A stretch of 64,000 nt of DNA, from positions 6,577,001 through 6,641,000 of the forward strand of contig NC_065425.1 of assembly GCF_024362695.1 (NCBI RefSeq), given 5' to 3'. The notes under the pieces are model-generated. The model was given only the letters and a program-made list of their open reading frames with translations, did no database searches and was not told the origin of the DNA. Below, piece by piece: positions 34,873 through 47,640 of the stretch. The DNA is from Pectinophora gossypiella (Eukaryota; Arthropoda; Insecta; Lepidoptera; Gelechiidae). A program made the translations under genes and the position numbers. How positions within the stretch are numbered: the first letter of the stretch is position 1; each line of letters begins with the position of its first letter.

Positions 34873-35005
34873 GACTACTCCTGATTTAAGACTTCTATTC
34901 CTGATTTTAGACTCTTATTCCTGATTTAAGACTCCTATCCCTGACTTAAGACTCTTATTCCTGATTTAAGACTTCTATACCCAATTTAAGACTTTTATTC
35001 CTGAT
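34869..35005 (+). repeat. minisatellite in the LINE 3' UTR
   Basis: About six or seven imperfect copies of a 21-22 bp unit (AAGACTCTTATTCCTGATTT) begin right after the ORF stop. Confidence 0.9.
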
Positions 35006-38004
35006 ATTTGACAAAATGAAAAATGGATGAAGACAAATAATTAAACAAAAGAAATGGCTCCGGCCTTCGAAAACAATTTACTGAAGACAAAGAAAACAAA
35101 TTCAAGAAATAATACATGAAGAAAAACTTCATCTGACCAGGCTGTATGGCTATGTCCCTTTGCCTGCTCCTTCTCGGGGCAAATTTAACCAAAAAAAAAA
35201 AATATCTTTGGATCGAAGCAAATGGAATTCTATAGTCTCTGCTTACCCCGGTGGGAAATAGGCGTTAGTTTATGAATGCATGTATGTATCTTTGACCTAG
35301 GAAACTACCCAATCAAGTGTCTAGATACACTATTCAACTATGACTATGTGGTCTATGAGTCAAATTTTGAATACTTATTCAACATTTTGAATTCTACAAA
35401 TATACCTACATTGTAAAACTAGGTAACTATCTAATAGGTATAAATAATAATAATATCTCCTATACTTAAAGGTTGCCTGGAAGAGATTGCTACTTAGCAA
35501 TAAGGCCGCCTATTGTACTCATTCTATTTCTCTTTTGTTTTGTATTTTGTTTTTTCCTGTTTGTGCAATAAAGTATTTGTTATGTTATGTATCATAAATG
35601 TGGAAATGAGTTTGTTTGTTACGTTTTCATGCCAAATCTGCTTAACTGATTATCATGAAACTTTGCAAACATGTTGTATTCTTATACAGAACATAGGTAT
35701 GTCAGCACGAAAAAAAATTAGTCTATGTACCCTGTGTACCTATATTATGTAATATGACATAGGTACTTTTCAAGAGGGATTTGCTAATGAGTACGATTTC
35801 TTGCATTAGGGCAATAGCTTAGGCGGCCTCTATCGGCCACCTCTTGTTATTGTCACTCAGATCAGGTTCAAAAAGTAAGTAATATCAAAAAAAAGACGGT
35901 AGGATTCCTTTGGAAGGGATAAAAGGCATGAAACTCGAACTTAGCTATCGAGAAACAATGGCGCTACAGACGTCAATTTATTTATTATTATTTTTTGCAT
36001 TTCGGACTCTGGAAAACTTCCTGTTTAAATGATGTAGGTACTTACATTATGATATATAATTATTTATGTAGACTTAGTTATTCAGCAACAAATCTTAAGT
36101 CGATTTTTGTCCACCACTGTATTTTATCACATTTTAGCCAGGACAAACATGGCCGTAGAAAAGGAACGCCGGGACAGAATGTGAAAGCGTAAGCTTTCAT
36201 TACATGCAAGTCTCATCAGTGGAGGCTCCTCGTCCATACATTTTTGCCCATTGTCATTTTTAGACAAATTGAACTATAAATTCTCACAAAATGTCAAGTA
36301 TGTTAGTGCGACAGGGTTCTAGAACATGATATTGCTCATGATTGAAGGTATGTCTCTAACGGTTTATAAAAATATGTGTGTTAGTTTGTCATGTGCCATC
36401 TCTTTCCCGTCACCTTATAATTACTCGTCAGTTATGGCGTGCCGCTAAAATTATCCAGTTACTTAGTTAGCCGCCGTCATTCCGCCTCCGACCACTATTT
36501 TTATTAATTACTTACCAGGAAACACTCTCTCTTTATATGGCGCAGCAGCCATATTTGTTTGCGTAAAAGTCGACAATGTGTATCTCTAATTATATTGTAA
36601 TTAAGTTGAAACTTACGGTACAAATACCTTGTATAAAACTGTCCGCTTACTATCTTCGGATGGAAATACCAAGAGTGGCTGCCAAGTTATCTTTGAAGTA
36701 CAAGGCTCTGTTCACAAAAGATATTGCGGGTCATGACTCGTAGTCGTGAAGTGTGTTAGGATCGAAGCAATTGGAATTCTATAGTCTCTGCTTATCCCAG
36801 TGGGAAATAGGCGTGACTTTTTGTATGTATGTGTATGTATGACTCGTCACTATATTTGGAAGTAAGTATGTACTTTTATTGTATGCTCACTCTGACGCTG
36901 ACGCGAACCATATCGCCGTGTATAACGGTCATGCTTGGTGAGACATAGGTACTTAGTTCATCTCGCGATGGAGTACCTTTGACTACCGCGATTGGGATGT
37001 AGTTGTGAGCTTATGTTATGTTTGTGTATATAGTAATGTTTATTCTGAGTGTAATAAAGAGTTTTGTATTGTATGGTATAGTATCTTTACCTCATTAAAA
37101 AAACATACAGACAAAAATCTTCTCCGCCAAGAAACAGTCATGGCGTAGCAAGACTTGTATACAGTGCAGTATATGGGAACATTTTGCAAGTTTTTCTTCC
37201 AGAGAATGTTAATTACAAAGCTCAGCACCACTGGCTAATGACTCTCGTTATATCGTAAGAGACACATACGCTTTTTGTCTGGCTTAGGGTTCCGTTGGTC
37301 ATGTTGCGGATGTCGAACCACGTATGCATGGAAAAAATACGTACTTAGTGAAAACCTAATATCGCCTTATATTGAAAACCAGGTAAGTATTTTTTTGAAA
37401 CATCACGCTCTGATATGATTTTTTAACCTTATCTCGATTTATTTAAAATTTCTCTCTCTCTCTCTTTATTTAAGAGCTGCGCTCTTGTCGGTGGAGTAAT
37501 CGGCTTCATTACTCCATAGATAGGGCGTGTAGGACGGTGGTTGCCCCAATCGCTTTCCGTTCCGCAGTACACCGACTAATTTCTCAATCGGTGATGTTCT
37601 AGCTAGAACCCTACCAGAATCCATTTAAAATGACTCATCATCATCATTTGAAATTTATTTCATTCTGGGTAAAAATTGAGACCACATTTTTATAACTGGA
37701 TTGAACCTAGCTTGTCTTTGCGAGGTTTTATTAATAAAAATCACACATCCGAATGTGATTTTACAAAAAGCTCTTACGTGTTTTTTACTATAAGTCGACG
37801 ATAATGAATAATAGAAATGCAACGAATAGTAATGTTTAAGTATATTTAAAGACTCATTATGAATTAAACTCAAATTGAACGTTGTTCAAATTCATGTATG
37901 GAACACAGATAAGTAATATCACCTGATTTCCCGGTTTACGGCATAGGCTCGCCTCCTATGTACGCCTTAAACATATCTGGCGAAGAGTGAGTGTATGTAT
38001 TCTT

Positions 38005-38216
38005 CTTCTATCATGTGGGTTGTGAGGTGGAATACCAGCCTCATCAACCCTGGCGTCAGGTTTATTATTGAGCCGCCAAAGGCCCTTGACACGGCTCTGG
38101 GACCAACGGCTTAACGTGCCTTCCGAAGCACGGATCATCTTATATACTTTCGAACAATCAGGTGATCAGCCTGTGATGTCCTAACCAAACTAGGGATCAC
38201 AAAGTGATTTTTTATG
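38005..38216 (-). repeat. SINE family 1, 5'-truncated
   Basis: It starts with TTCTTCTATCATGTGGGTTG (tail, minus strand) and runs to CTAGGGATCACAAAGTGATT; the tRNA head is missing. Confidence 0.85.
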
Positions 38217-38518
38217 TCTTTACAAACATAGACACATACGGACCCCTCTCCTTACGCGTTTGCTCACACCCAACCATTTTTTGCCACCTGACAACGTTGC
38301 TTCAATGAAACTTCTAACGGTGGTTGCAATTACAAAAATAACTAATAGACAGCAGGTTAAACTGTTTACAATGATCCCGACGTCTTTGTTTTTATCTTTT
38401 ATGGCCTTGTAACAGGCATGGGATACAATAACTCAAATACTTGAATTACAATTGTAATGCCACTGATTTCTATTGTTAATTAAAGAGATGTTTTAATAGA
38501 AATTGCCGTTAAAGAGTT

Positions 38519-38955
38519 CGCGTTTTTTGTCTATACCCACTCAGAACTTGCTAACACGATATAAATTCACGCTAGTACTACGAATATTCTATTAAAGAAT
38601 GTAAGTAGGTATATCTAAATTCTAAATTAATATAGCCAAATAAGTTGTCATAATAAATTTTAATATCTTAAGTAATAAATAATGCAAGTACAGAAACATA
38701 TTTTTTTGTCTATATCCACTCAGAACTTACTAACACGATATAAATTCACGCTAGTACTACGAGTATTCCATTATATAATGTAATTTGGTATATCTAAATT
38801 TTAAATTAATATAACCAAATAATTAATGGAGCCAAATAAGTTGTCATAATAAATTTTAATATCTTAAGTAATAAAAAGTAAGCAAAAAAACATATTTTTA
38901 ATAAATTTAAATATCTTAAGTAATAAAAAGTAAGTAAAAAAACATATTTTTGATA
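38519..38955 (+). repeat. tandem repeat, ~180-190 bp unit, two and a third copies
   Basis: Units start near 38519 and 38698 and share ACTCAGAACTT, ACACGATATAAATTCACGC and TTGTCATAATAAATTTTAAT. A third partial unit (38888-38955) repeats only the AATATCTTAAGTAATAAAAA end. Confidence 0.88.
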
Positions 38956-39439
38956 CCCAAATTTCTTTTAAACATTACCCTATGTAGGCTAGGTAGAGCT
39001 TTTGCAACTGGTACTATTTTGTTGTACTTATATTAATTTTCTCAAAAATGTTTATAATTCCCGATTTTGGCAGACAGAGTGGCGGGCGTGCAGGCAATTC
39101 TGACAATGATATTGTTAAAAATATTGTTGTTTGTCGAAATGTTCCGCGAACAGGCGCCTCTTTTTGCGAAACTGCACGCTGAGTCATTCTCACTTAGATT
39201 CATTCATGTAGTTAATAGACTATAGTTACTGGCAAAAGTGGATTAGACGGTCTTGATGCTTTCGCAAATTAATTTGAGTACAAAGTTAGGTACCTACACA
39301 GATTATACTGTTACTTTTCTTTTTAATTCTTATTCTTTTGTGACTTTAGTGGTTTCTATTATCTTCAAATAAGTACAGAGTTGAATATTATTTGTTAGTT
39401 GCAAAATTAAGATTCTTTTCAACTTGCTGTTGTGTTGTT

Positions 39440-39500
39440 ACCAGGGTTGATGAGGTTGGTAATTCACCTCACAACCCACACGATAAAAGAAGAAGAACTT
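39440..39500 (+). repeat. SINE family 1, 3' tail only
   Basis: It reads ACCAGGGTTGATGAGGTTGG to CACGATAAAAGAAGAAGAA. Confidence 0.8.
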
Positions 39501-41974
39501 GCTGTTTAATAGGGACATTTCTAATTTGGATTGATCCATTGCATATTTTGTGCCCCAGACAATTTTACACAATTGTGACTATTTGTTTGTTCAAGTATCA
39601 AGATCGCCTCATCCTCATACGAATGTAAAACATTTCGCAAAGTTATTCGCAAATATAGCGGTACAATTATTTTCCCCGAAATTTCTGAATTGGCATTCTG
39701 TTGACCGATGTTTTGATGAGGACTGCCCACAGAGTCGTTTTAAAATCGATTTCTATTTTGAATAACGACTCCTTAAACAGATAATAAAATTATTTATTGG
39801 ACCAATTCACTTTTGAAGTAGGTATTGTATAAAACTGTTCAATCATTTCAATGTGACAATATTTTGAATTGCTTAGGTTCTTTTTATATGGAATTGTTAT
39901 TTTTTGTTGAAGCAAATCTAAGAATTTTATTTAGAGATTTCAATAAATAAATCGTATTTTGTAGGTGTGTTATATCATGAATGAAAAAAGGTATAAGTCA
40001 TTGTTGCATTTAAAAAATTAGGTCAACTTAAAATTGTCGACCATACTTGAAACAATGCCGAAGGTAAAATTATCGCATAAAGGCTGAATGAAAACAGACC
40101 AATGGCGGAGGGGCGGAGGCAGTTTAAAAAAGAAAGCGGCCATTTTTTTGAATTCCAAATTGGATTTCTTGACATTTCTCCTCATTGTCCGGCGGTGACG
40201 CGTAATCTCATCGATTTATTGAAGACAATCGACTGGCTTTTGTTTGCAAATTATTTTATAACAATTACCGGTAAATAGGGAGTAAGTGGCGAATACATTA
40301 AATACGTGCCGTTGACATTTTTATTTGAAGTTTATATGATAAGTAGGTAGTATTTATAAATTGCTTATATGAAGTAGCGTAGAGTTGTCTTGAATTTAAT
40401 TTTGACGTTAGGATCGCCATTTTGTGTTGGGCTTACAACTTGGAACAGTTTACATATCGCATTTTTTTTTCATAAATAATAATATCCAAAGCAAAACATT
40501 CCCATGATCATTTGCATAGCACTAATGATGTTTTCATTCGCGAACGTTCCGAATCTCGATGCGAACTTTTTCTTCGAGCCAGCCTGTATGCAAAACACCG
40601 AATTTGCATTCTCTACCGATGGTCCTAATTTGGATGCACCCGGTATCTCGAATCGTCGAAATGCACGCACGGTAGCGAGAAACAAAACACAAAACAATAA
40701 ATAAATAAGGAGAACAATAAATATAATTAAAAACGATAAAAAGCGTCCGTCCGCATGACGCGAGTACAAACGGGTGCGCGTTCGCGACGACTCTATATTA
40801 ACGATACCATACTACCGTACTTTACAGAATTAACTCCCAACTGTAATGCTCTTTATATAAGGGCCAAATTTGTAAGAGGCAGACAAAAATGCGTTCAACA
40901 TTTTGTCACCGGTCCGTCACGTTTCCGAATGCTCCTCATTAGAGATTTTTATTTTTAATCGCCGTAGGGTTGAGTATCCAGTGTCTTACTTTTTTTTACC
41001 AAATTCGAAGATGGAATTTAAACGAGACGACATTTCTTTATTGCGTCCGCTGTCGCTAAAGCGATTCTTTTCGTTACCGTTTGTTAATTGAAGGCTAAAG
41101 AGTTGAGTTTCGGTTGTTGTTGATACTTGACAGATTCTGTAGTTTGTCCGAATGTCTATGAGGTCCTAATAAGGTCGGCGTATGAGCGAGGTTGTCGCGT
41201 TGTCCGAAATTTATTGCACCAATTAGTAGAGTCTATAGTGAAGGGTTTATCTTACGTTTTCGATCGCAGTCTATTTGGGAGGTGGTCGATAATGGTTGGA
41301 TTTCGGGGAACGCTTTTGATAAAGGTATTTTTTCACTGGCGCGGTATTTTCGGAAGCGAGAATGTAACAAGTTAATTGGGTAGAAGTATCTCGGGCGACA
41401 CATGCGTTTATAAGATTATTACGGGTCAGATTAATTAGGAAGTCGACGACTCCAACAGATTCCCGATAAGAGTTTGTAATTACTATGAATTTGATATTAA
41501 CGATGCAACCTTGAGGATTATAGGCTTAAATGATCATAATTACCTTAAGTGATTTAATTTCTTAGGAAATCGTTTCAGATATACTTACTTACTAAAAACA
41601 TTTTAGACCGCTTAAGCATTTGAGGAATTATAAAAGTAACATTATCATTTAAGTAGTATTATCAGATTATGTGTAAGTAAGAAATTAATTAAAACCTACA
41701 TTATCATCTTTTTCTCCCATAAACGGACCAAATTGTCTATCTCAATGACCATTATCAAGTTCACCAATTCGTTACTGAGAACGTTCGGACGTTCGTAATA
41801 TATAAGATTTTTTATAATATTTATTTATATAAGATATTTGAAATCCACAGAAGGTAAGACTGAACTCAACACTCATTCTAAAGTATAATTTTTTTTGACG
41901 TGACTTATTGTTGATTCGCCGCAAATTGCATTAACTACTTGGCCGGACAAAATTATTATCAAATCATACATAAC

Positions 41975-42206
41975 CATAACATAAGCTCACGACTATATCC
42001 CAATTGGGGTAGTCAGAGCTACGTCCATCACAAGATGAACTAAGTACCTACATCTTACCGAGCTTTCTGTTAGGCCTGTCTACGCCGTCTAGTGAAAACT
42101 ACACTTGATAAAATTAATAACTCATTGGTGCAAGTCCGGTACCGGGTTTCGAACCGGCGCTCCCCGTTTGAGAAGCTAGCCGCTGTACTACAGAACCACA
42201 GCGACT
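41975..42206 (-). repeat. tRNA-derived SINE, family 5
   Basis: It carries ATAAGCTCACGACTATATCC at the left and GGTTTCGAACCGGCGCTCCC (B box, reversed) at the right. Confidence 0.82.
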
Positions 42207-42727
42207 ATATCACAAATCAAACAGAACATTATACTCAAGTGTGGTGTAGCTTCTTGATCGGATTTCCGAAAACCCAGGCTGGCTCCAAGACAATGGTTAG
42301 ATGGAACGATTAGCCCAAACCACTGAGTTTCAGCCACTTAAATAAAACTCTCTGATTTATTTGTTTAACACAGAAACGGTAGCCTGTTGGATGCGAACGT
42401 AAGTGGGATCGATTCCTGGCAAGGGCATTATTCTGTGATGAGCACGAAATGTTAACAGATTATGTTTGTAAAGCAATACGCGTTGGTAGCTACGTTTTAG
42501 TTAGCAGGGGTTATTGTCCACATCCAATATATCATAATTTCTGCAATTGTGATTTGGTAAATACGATGATTTGGCAGATATTGCTGTTTAGCAATAAGGC
42601 CTCCTATTGTGCTTATGTTTTATTCGTATGTTTATGTCCTTTGTATATGTTGTTGTGCAATAAAGTATTGTTGATTGATTGATTGACTTTGCTTTTTTTT
42701 CAGGTTTGAGATTACGATACTTAGGAT

Positions 42728-42854
42728 GGTATTAATAAACTAATCTCAGCTGAGACTGCCCTCAAGATCATGCTCAAGTCCCTGTTTTTATATAAGAACT
42801 GTCAATACATGATCTTGAGGGCAGTCTCGAAGCTAAGATTAGTTTATTAATACC
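42728..42854. repeat. inverted repeat, ~46-bp arms, 35-nt loop
   Basis: The arms at 42728-42772 and 42808-42854 share GGTATTAATAAACTAATCT and GAGACTGCCCTCAAGATCAT, differing by one base and a 2-base indel. It abuts the LINE that follows. Confidence 0.93.
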
Positions 42855-44690
42855 ACTCTTGGATAGGTAAAATGGTGTCAAGACCATAAGCACCAAATAA
42901 GAATGGACTCGCTTGCTGAAAAACATTCGAAAGGTAACTTTCGGGGTTTTTGGCAAGATACTAGCAAGGTGAATGTGGCACCTGGCCTTCCTGTGAGCGT
43001 CGACGATTTCCAGGACCCCAAAGACATAGCGAATATCCTGAAGGACCATTTTTCGGTCAGTTCGCCATTGGGTCCGGCGGGGGGGTGGGTGCTTGATGCT
43101 GAAATGAACTGTCAACCGGTTACGAAATTTTTTGCGAAAGATGTCGAGAAAGCTATAAAGCTTATAGCAAGAGGTAAATCCCCGGGCCACGATGGGCTCA
43201 GCATCGAACACCTGCAGCACGCCGGGCCGCACATTGCCAGAGTGTTGGCCATGTTCTATTCACTTTGTGTGGGTCATTCCTATTTACCAGCCGACGTCAT
43301 GAAAACAGTGGTAGTGCCTGTGGTGAAGAATAAAACAGGTGACCTTACCGACAAACTTAACTACAGACCTCTCTCTTGCCACTGTTGTAGCAAAAGTTTT
43401 TGACGGGCTGCTTAATACACAGTTAAATAAGTACGTATCGCTACATGATAATCAATTTGGATTTCGACCACGATTATCTACTGAGAGTGCAATTCTGTGT
43501 CTTAAGCATACCGTCAAATACTACACAGACCGTCAGACGCCTGTATATGCTTGCTTCCTTGACCTGTCCAAAGCATTCGACTTGGTTCGGTATGACTTGT
43601 TATGGGATAAGTTGAGGAGCATAAACCTACCTCAGGAACTAATTAATATGTTTCGGTATTGGTACGCGCACCAGTCCAACATGGTCAGATGGGCAGGGGA
43701 AGTGTCGGAGACGTATCGACTCGAGTGTGGAGTGCGGCAGGGTGGGTTGACGTCTCCGACCCTGTTCAACCTTTACATGAACGAGCTGATCGCCGCGCTG
43801 AGCAGCACGTGTGTCGGCTGCCATGTGGATGGCGTTTGTGTTAATAATCTGAGTTACGCTGACGACATGGTGCTGCTCAGTGCGTCGGTCTGCGGTTTGA
43901 GAAGACTGATGCGGATTTGTGAGGAGTATGCAGGTGGTCACGGTTTAACATATAATGTTAGGAAAAGCCAGTGCATGGTCTTTGAGGCGGGTAATAAATG
44001 CCCAGAGAACGTTCCTCCGGTGTTGCTGAATGGTACGCCCTTGGAGAGGGTATATCAGTTTAAGTACCTGGGGCACATAGTTACTGCTGACCTCAGTGAT
44101 AATGCGGATATTGAGCGGGAGCGGAGGGCGCTGTCTATAAGGGCTAATATGATAGCCCGCAGGTTTGCGCGATGTACACCAGAGGTTAAAATTACACTCT
44201 TTCGTGCGTATTGTACATCACTATACACCTGCAGCCTGTGGGCGAATTACACTAAGCGCTGTTACAACGACCTCCGCATCCTGTACAATAATGCGTTCAG
44301 GGTGATATTGGGGCTGCCTCGGTTCTGCAGCGCGTCGGGTATGTTCGCGGCGGCGCGCACCGCCTGCTTCCATGCGACGATGCGCGCCCGCGGCATATCC
44401 CTGGTGCGCAGAGTGCGGGCCAGCTCCAATGTCATCCTGCAAATGATCGGCGATAGGCTGGACTGTCCTTATCTCCGGCATTGCTGGGACAGACATGTGC
44501 CTGTATCGATGCCGGTGAGAAGGTATTGTTGATATTCCGTGATCATTGTTGTTTTATATTTTAATAGATTTTATTTGTTTTATCTAATTCTATTTTATTA
44601 TATTTATTATTTTAAGATATTTGAATGTTTTATTATGTAAATTATGGATCATTGTTATCTGAAATAAAGAAATTTTAATTTTTTTTTTTT
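42855..44690 (+). mobile_element. 5'-truncated LINE with nearly intact reverse transcriptase
   Basis: It begins beside the hairpin at 42728-42854 and runs past the ORF stop at 44532 to an AATAAA near 44663 and a T-run (about 44679-44690). No target duplication could be made out and there is no poly(A) tail, which fits clades that end in simple repeats rather than A tracts. Confidence 0.85.
42903..44532 (+). pseudogene. LINE reverse transcriptase ORF, one frameshift
   Basis: The first frame (42903-43403) encodes the pre-RT region and RT motifs 0-1 (ARGKSPGHDGLSIEHLQHAG, VVVPVVKNK, LNYRP). The second (about 43370-44532) continues with SLATVVAKVFD, FGFRPRLSTESA, ACFLDLSKAFD, GVRQGGLTSPTLFNLYMNEL and the catalytic YADD (43855-43866), then the thumb (YQFKYLGHIV) and a C-terminal region. 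The shift lies in the CT run at about 43368-43377, where two bases appear to be missing. I see no endonuclease or RNase H. Motifs suit the CR1/Jockey side of LINEs, possibly a Daphne- or Rex1-like clade, which I cannot settle. Confidence 0.92.
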
Positions 44691-45444
44691 TATAGGTAAG
44701 TATTAAAGTTAGACAAAAGAACGGAACAATAACTGTAGAGAAGTTTTTGACCAGACCACAGCGGTTCTTTTTATGTGACTTAGGTTTTCCTCAGATGGTG
44801 TAAATATTAACTACTTAGCCGGACAAATGGGAAGCGCTGCTCTCTAACCCAAGACAATGGACCCCAAGGTGTCCAGTTGTGTGTCATCTTAGAGGATTAT
44901 ATTTGATTAAGCTTACAATATAGAAACACACATACCCGGGTTGATGGGTCGACAACCATGGAGAAGGAATATTTTATTACGATCCCCGTGTTTAACTAAC
45001 CTGACATAACACCAAAATAACTTTTTAACTTTACATAACTGCACTCAGTTATTACAAATTACGTATAATTACACAATTTATTTGCACAAATTTCTCGCTA
45101 CAGATAAATGCGCGAATTTTAATTCCCGAGCACAATTTCAACTGATACTTTTTCATGATATGGCGTAGCATGTGGCGGGTGAAGCGGAAACTTGGGGAAT
45201 TTGTGAAACATCCGAAACATACATTATTACGTAGTATTTTATTATGTTATGTACCTAATTATATTAGTGTTTCTCATTATTACAGGTAGTAGAACGTTCC
45301 TCGGGTTTGGAAAGATTTTCTCTCAAGCATTGGCGTGCCATTTTTATCAATTTTTAAAGAGGTGTTGTGTATACTGTAGGTATATTAAAATGTTTAAATT
45401 ATAGTTATATATGTTTTAAAATTAATTTGTTATATATGTTTTCA

Positions 45445-45749
45445 GGAGCTCGGTGGCGCAGCGGTAAACGCGCTCGGTCTGCGATTGTTGAAGTTAAGCA
45501 ACTTTCGCAAAGGCCGGACATAGGATGGGTGACCACAAAAAAAGGTTTCACCTCGAGCTCCTCCGTGCTTCGGAAGGCAAGTTAAGCCGTTGGTCCCGGC
45601 TGCATTAGCAGTCGTTAATAACCATCAATCCGCACTGGGCCCGCGTGATGGTTTAAGGCCCGATCTCCCTACTCTTATCCATCCATAGGGAAGGCCCGTG
45701 CCCCTGCAGTGAGGACGTTAACGGGCTGGTGATGATGATGATGATGATG
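45445..45749 (+). repeat. SINE family 3 on plus strand (tRNA/5S-like head)
   Basis: The head reads GGTGGCGCAGCGGTAAACGC, then GAAGTTAAGCAACTTTCGC and GGATGGGTGACCAC. The centre is CTCCGTGCTTCGGAAGGCA and the tail ends in a (GAT)n run. A 7-bp ATGTTTT flank on both sides may be the target duplication. Confidence 0.92.
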
Positions 45750-46739
45750 TTTTAAAAAGAATCATGGAGAATGCTACATCGATAAGAGCGTGGCTCTTAA
45801 TTAGTGATGTTTTACATACACTACAAATGTAATATAAGTATATTTATTTATTGTAATAGAAAAAAATAAACAGTTACTTTATTCACAGCCTTACTTATCA
45901 CTTAACAACTTCATATGCACAAAAAATCTAGTCTTGATTATTCAAATTGCTAATTTCATATTTAAAATCCATTTTCTAAAGCCATTAAGATCTTAATTAT
46001 CGTTGTTATCTGTATCTGACATCGATTTAACGGGAATATCAAAGAAGCTAGCGCCTTTGAAACTTGCTAATCAATTTAAAATAACTTAAAGTTTCCGCCG
46101 CCCACTACATTTGGTCGAGATAAGTATTTTACCTTCCTTTTTGTCGCAACTTCCTAACCGGTATTTGCAGAACCCTGTCGAACTAAACATTCCGTCTTCA
46201 CGGCCAAGTCTTCTAAAAAAATGTTCCAAGTTTATTGCGACACAGTTACAACTGCAGTGTTGATAAATCCGGTAGCTCGGAGTAATTTGTGAAATTATTT
46301 TCGAAGAATTGGAGTCAATTAAGGAACGTTATGTGCACACGTCTGTCGGGCGGTTTTGGACAAACCAGCTTTGATTTTTTTTAAGTTTTTAGCGCAAATT
46401 TAATATGGTCGAATCGATTACTAATTAAGGAGTGAAGAATTAATTGAAATGCGACTCTACCAAAATGTCTCTACTATCTGCTAGCTATTACTACCACAGT
46501 CGAGTCACCTGTGTTAGGTTAGGTTAGTGAAAATTGCACTTATGATAAATTAATAACTCATTGGTGCATGTCCGCATAATACTTATACCTTTTCTATATT
46601 GCAAATGGAATTCCATAGTCTCTGCTTACCGCGGTGGGAAATAGGCGTGAGTTTATGTATGTATCTGTTTTTTTTGTATATTTACTTACTAGTGCTTGTA
46701 CAACACGAGTTTAATTCCACCCACTCCACTCCATCTCCA

Positions 46740-46990
46740 TAGACGTCGGCAGGCATTTTTTCATCCTTATGTTGTGGACATACCATCAATCCGCTCTAAA
46801 CGTTTTCTTTTTGATGCGAACGGCAACGGACTGGAACTGTCTGCCGTCGTCTGTTTTTCCAACTTGTTATAATCTGGGAGTCTTCAAGGCCAGAGTAAAT
46901 AGGCATTTGCAAGGTAACCGTGATCCATCCTAGACCACATCGTCACTTACCATCAAGTGAGATTGTGTTCAAACGCGAATCTATAAAAAA
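46740..46990 (+). mobile_element. CR1-like LINE 3' end, decayed
   Basis: Frame pieces read HPYVVDIPSIRSKRFLF and, after shifts, YNLGVFKARVNRHLQGN, the familiar C-terminus of lepidopteran CR1/Zenon-type ORF2. The 3' UTR (CATCGTCACTTACCATCAAG, TCAAACGCGAATCTAT) ends in an A run. It is disabled. Confidence 0.75.
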
Positions 46991-47569
46991 AAATCCAACC
47001 CGTTTTCTCCTGCACATTTGTAACCACAATCATCCATACACTTTAATCGCAGTATGATAACGATGTATATTAGTTAAAAATGAGTGTGAACAAAAAGCGG
47101 CGCGTGTGCCGTACTGGGAATCGAACCTAATTAGCTGAGAGTGCGGCTAGCTCGCGACACTTGACGTACCGTCCGCATGTGAGAGAAAATGGAAATTGAG
47201 AGTTTATAAAATTATTTCCATTTCTTATTTTCAAAGGCATCTTTATATCATGTAAGTAATGTGTACAATAATACTGTTAAATAAATAAATAAAAAAATCT
47301 GATCAACCGAAAAAAACATAGACTACTTAGCATTTCGAAAATGTCTAAGAAGTCGATTTAACATTAAGTTGTGAATACAACTTATCTTCTGTTAGCTCTC
47401 TATGCACCTCAAAGTGGCTTATTGTAGATTTATTTTGTCTCGATTGGCATTCTCTACTTGGCCAGACAATTGGGGTGCGTTGTGAGGAATGTATATTCAA
47501 AAAAATGCAAAAAATATTTTAATAAAAGAGTACTTCGTTTTTCATTCCCGCGAAACACATTTTCTAACC

Positions 47570-47640
47570 TAACCTAACCTGACAAATCTTCGGGTTAGGT
47601 AAGTGAACCCTGTGAAAAATCGGGATAAGGCTAGGGAGAT
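47570..47640 (+). repeat. SINE family 4 tail
   Basis: It has CTGACAAATCTTCGGGTTAG and GATAAGGCTAGGGAGATGAT, as at the end of the family-4 copies. Confidence 0.7.

Larger units (their letters stand above)
33285..35217 (+). mobile_element. 5'-truncated LINE with poly(A) and 15-bp target duplication
   Basis: The target duplication TATCTTTGGATCGAA lies at 33285-33299 and 35203-35217. The element between starts in the middle of ORF2 and ends in an A tract. The flanking sequence reads continuously across the empty site, so this is a textbook target-primed insertion. The 3' UTR carries a short tandem repeat and the 3' end resembles that of 10979-11842. Confidence 0.95.
35218..42727. other. no host gene seen; repeats and unique AT-rich DNA
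   Basis: It contains CR1-like LINE 3' UTR pieces (about 35460-35590 and 42575-42690, each with GCAATAAAGTATT), dispersed repeats near 36240-36350 and 36650-36830, SINEs (38005-38216, 39440-39500, 41975-42206) and a tandem repeat (38519-38955). A CpG-richer stretch without recognisable repeats lies at 40.1-41.5 kb. Two overlapping frames at 40470-40770 are not convincing. Confidence 0.55.

Noticed and set aside
40470..40770. Frames on both strands (99 and 66 codons), the minus one with a hydrophobic stretch
   Set aside because: The two frames overlap each other and neither has a family motif or exon context.
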